Under the pieces are notes generated by a model. The model was not told where the DNA came from. It saw only the letters and a list, made by a program, of their open reading frames with translations, and did no database searches. DNA of 64,000 nucleotides, taken from NCBI RefSeq assembly GCF_963678635.1, contig NC_087062.1:75696349-75760348 (forward strand), read 5' to 3'. This DNA is from Symsagittifera roscoffensis. Taxonomy: Eukaryota; Xenacoelomorpha; Acoela; Convolutidae. This document shows, piece after piece, positions 61,112-64,000 of the stretch. Position 1 is the first letter of the stretch; each line of letters opens with the position of its first letter. Both the position numbers and the translations under genes were made by a program.

Positions 61112-61558
61112 TTTATAAATGTTTTAAGAGTAATTTTGAAAGTTCAGTCAGCCAACCAAAAGTTTGAGTTTTTGAGCACACTTGGCACTTCTGGATCAAC
61201 GAACAAAAGAAACTTTTCCTGATTATTTTGTCCGCTGTCAAATCTTACAAAATGTTTAAACCGCTCAGGTACTTCAGAGTTTTTTTGCTGCTGGGGAGAG
61301 TGGTAAATTATTTTCTTGTTGTTTGTGCTTGCTTCGTGCAGTTAAAACCAAGTTTTCCTAAGTTGATAGGGCTATTTGAGTGGCAAAATTGTCTAATATG
61401 GGCTGAAATGCTGTGGTGACTGCGATGGTTGGGGTATTACTCCCGCTCAGGTCCTTGGATTTTTTTAAAAAAATTAGTCGAGCATCAGGTTTTCCTGTAG
61501 ATATTTCAAGATTCTTCCCACCTCTCGTTTCAATAAAAACTTTCGCCATTCGTCGGTG
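61112..61558 (-). pseudogene. Fossil MULE-type transposase fragment (trimer block 2)
   Basis: Partner of 57384-57830; the frame 61358-61549 differs from it by one residue (LIFLKK against LIFFKK). Confidence 0.45.
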
Positions 61559-64000
61559 CTGTTGCTCGGCACTTTTGAGTTTGTTAGGTTGAGTAGTTCC
61601 AGTTCATGGTGGTTTTTTTTTCACGTTTAGGATAACGCTCGTGGTCTGATGCGACTATTCTGTTTTTCTTCGAAGTATAAAAATTTAAAAAAGGACGCTT
61701 AAAAATTATAGCTTAAAAAATGGTAACATGATCGTTCAAATGTAAGAAGGTATAAATTCATGGAAAGTTGTTAAATTTTTTGAGTTGCTTTTTCTAAGCA
61801 CCATATCTGACCAAATTGTATGGTAGAGGCATCAAAAGAATTAAGACTGCCCTTTCAACCCGCAATTAGAACAGCTAATTGAAATACTCCTGTTTTTATG
61901 AAATATAGTTAATTTCAAACAATTTATCGGTTTTAAAATGAGTTTAAAATTTTTTGGGGTTATCTGGTTAGGTGGTTGTAAAGTATGGGTTTCAAGTTGA
62001 GCTCAAGATAAAAACCTTTCTCAGATACTATAGAAAAATTCCGTCAAAAACTCTTCATTAACAAGTCGAAAGATGACTCACTAAAAACGCCACACCAAGG
62101 ATAGATATTCTTCACTTTCTTCAAAAGTCGAAACATTAACTCATTTTGAGTGAAAAAAGTATGAGTTTCCATTTGTTTTCCGTTTGTTGCAAATTATGAG
62201 TGTATGAACCTTGTGAAATAACTGTTGCATTTAAACACTCTCAGGGGTTGCGTTTTTAGGGCTTGTAAGAAACGATAGTATGTTTTTTTCCGTTTTAATT
62301 GGTAAGAAGTTATATTTGCCAGAGGGGGTTACTCCTAAAACGTATAGCAAAAAATTTATAAATGTTTTAAGAGAAATTTTGAAAGTTCAGTCAGCCAATC
62401 AAAAGTTTAAGTTTTCGAGCACACGTAGCACTTCTGGATCACCGAACAAAATAAGCTTTTCCTGATTATTTTGTCCGCTGTCAAATCTTACAAAATTTTT
62501 AAGCCGCTCAGGTACTTCAGAGTTTTTTGCTGCTGGGGACAGTGGTAAATTATTTTCTTGTTGTTTGTGCATGCTTCGTGCAGTTCAAACCAAGTTTTCC
62601 TAAGTTGATAGGGCTATTTGAGTGGCAAAATTGTCTAATATGGGCTGAATTGCTGTGGTGACTGCGATGGTTGGGGTATTACTCCCGCTCAGGTCCTTGG
62701 TTTTTTTTAAAAAATAAGTCGGGCATCAGGTTTTCCTGTAGATATTTCAAGATTCTTCCCACCTCTTGTTTCAATAAAAACTTTCGCCATTCGTCGGTGC
62801 TGTTGCACGGCACTTTTAAGGTTGTTAGGTTGAGTAGTTCCAGTTCATGGTGGTTTTGTTTTCACGTTTAGGATAACGCTCGTGGTCTGATGCGACTATT
62901 CTGTTTTTCTTCGAAGTATAAAAATAAAAAAGGACGCTTAAAAATTATAGCTTAAAAAATGGTAACATGATCGTTCAAATGTAGGACAGTATAAATTCAT
63001 GCAAAGTTGTTAAATTTCTTGAGTTGCTTTTTATTAGCACCATATCTGACCAAATTGTATGCTAGAGGCATCAAAAGAATTAAGACTGCCCTTTCAAACC
63101 TCAATTAGAACAGCTAATTGAAATACTCCTGTTGTTATGAAATATACTTAATTTCAAAAAATTTATCGGTTTTAAAATGAGTTTAAAATTTTGTGGGGTT
63201 ATGTGGTTAGGGGGTTGTAAAGTAAGGGTTTCAGGTTGAGCTCAAGATAACAACCTCTCTCAGATACTATAAAAAAATTCCGTCATAAACTTTTCATTAA
63301 CAAGTCGAAAGATGACTCACTAAAAACGCCACACCAAGGATAGATATTCCTCACTTACTTCAAAAGTCGAAAAATTAACTCATTTTGAGTGAAAAAAGTA
63401 TGAGTTTCCATTTGTTTTCCATTTGTTGCAAATTAAGAGTGTATGAACCTGGTGAAATAACTGTTGCATTTAAACACTTTCAGGGGTTGCGTTTTTAGGG
63501 CTTGTAAGAAACGATAGTATGTTTTTTTCCGTTTTAATAGGTAAGAAGTTATATTTGCCAGAGGGGGTTACTCCTAAAACGTATAGCAAAAAATGTATAA
63601 ATACTTTAAGAGTAATTTTGAAAGTTCAGTCAGCCAATCAAAAGTTTAAGTTTTCGAGCACACGTAGCACTTCTAGATCACCGAACAAAATAAGCTTTTC
63701 CTGATTATTTTATCCGCTGTCAAATCTTACAAAATTTTTAAACCGCTCAGGTACTTTAGAGTTTTTTTGCTGCTGGGGAGAGTGGTAAATTATTTTCTTG
63801 TTGTTTGTGCATGCTTCGTGCAGTTAAAACCAAGTTTTCCTAAGTTGATAGGGCTATTTGAGTGGCAAAATTGTCTAATATGGGCTGAAATGCTGTGGTG
63901 ACTGCGATGGTTGGGGTATTACTCCCGCTCAGGTCCTTGGATTTTTTTTAAAAAATAAGTCGAGCATCAGGTTTTCCTGTAGATATTTCAAGATTCTTCC

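Larger units (their letters stand above)
55076..62528. repeat. Trimeric higher-order repeat, about 3727 bp period, two copies
   Basis: 55076-58800 and 58801-62528 match at a 3725-3728 bp offset. Private variants repeat at this offset: TCATTACATTAACAAGTCG at 55840 and 59567, GTAAGAAGCGATAG at 56055 and 59783, and GCTTGCTTCGTGCAGTTAAA at 57599 and 61327. Similarity falls off in the last monomer. Confidence 0.85.
47210..64000. repeat. Satellite array, 1.24 kb monomer, continuing past the window
   Basis: The landmark GCTGCTGGGG occurs at 48427, 49669, 50912, 52154, 53398, 54642, 55076, 56319, 57559, 58801, 60045, 61287, 62529 and 63769. Spacing is 1240-1244 bp except for one 434 bp step. All monomers share one orientation. 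The first, leftmost monomer (47210-48160) is the most diverged and lacks about 285 bp near 47870, as expected at an array edge. Frames of 60-70 codons recur in every monomer on both strands but are not under obvious coding constraint. The array contains a dead transposase fragment on the minus strand. Confidence 0.96.

Overview
The window is AT-rich nuclear DNA from an animal. Three things show this: an exon of a class A G-protein-coupled receptor with an intron boundary, an exon encoding the cysteine-rich end of a Wnt protein, and a tRNA-derived SINE. Nothing is bacterial: there are no operons and no long open frames. The phylum cannot be fixed from the sequence; the repeat-rich layout only suggests an invertebrate with a bloated genome. 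Only two pieces of probable host gene are present, both terminal exons: the receptor exon at 22862-23469 (+) and the Wnt exon at 44600-44914 (-). The rest is repeats.

Layout. (1) 1-1650 is unique AT-rich DNA with a small foldback element. (2) 1651-13636 is a recent head-to-tail duplication of a 5.8-6.2 kb block. Each copy holds a CAAA-rich tract, a (TACA)n array and degenerate arrays with a TCGA core. (3) 13640-21566 is an older mosaic of duplicated blocks. One copy was later hit by a 679 bp inverted-repeat transposon whose empty site survives in the other copy. Between the copies lie AT palindromes and a C-rich/G-rich strand switch. (4) 21567-24100 holds a SINE and the receptor exon. (5) 24367-25520 is a TCGA-core array in the opposite orientation. 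(6) 25700-38600 is eroded, partly tandem retroelement-like DNA, including a broken Gag-like segment and an LTR-like end. (7) 39210-41170 is a diverged minisatellite of about 20 bp units. (8) 41190-41940 is a GC-richer relic of coding sequence. (9) 42880-45550 holds inverted copies of the transposon and of the LTR-like sequence, with the Wnt exon between them. (10) 47210 to the window end is a satellite array with a monomer of about 1.24 kb.

The satellite is the most interesting part. Fourteen landmark copies sit 1240-1244 bp apart, apart from one register break. They form a dimeric higher-order repeat (about 2485 bp) and then a trimeric one (about 3727 bp). On the minus strand each monomer carries the same dead fragment that reads like the N-terminal part of a MULE-type transposase, with a shared stop codon inside the expected W-x-A-D-G-T-F-K motif. 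The satellite therefore appears to have grown from an already inactive DNA transposon. All family assignments were made by eye without database searches.
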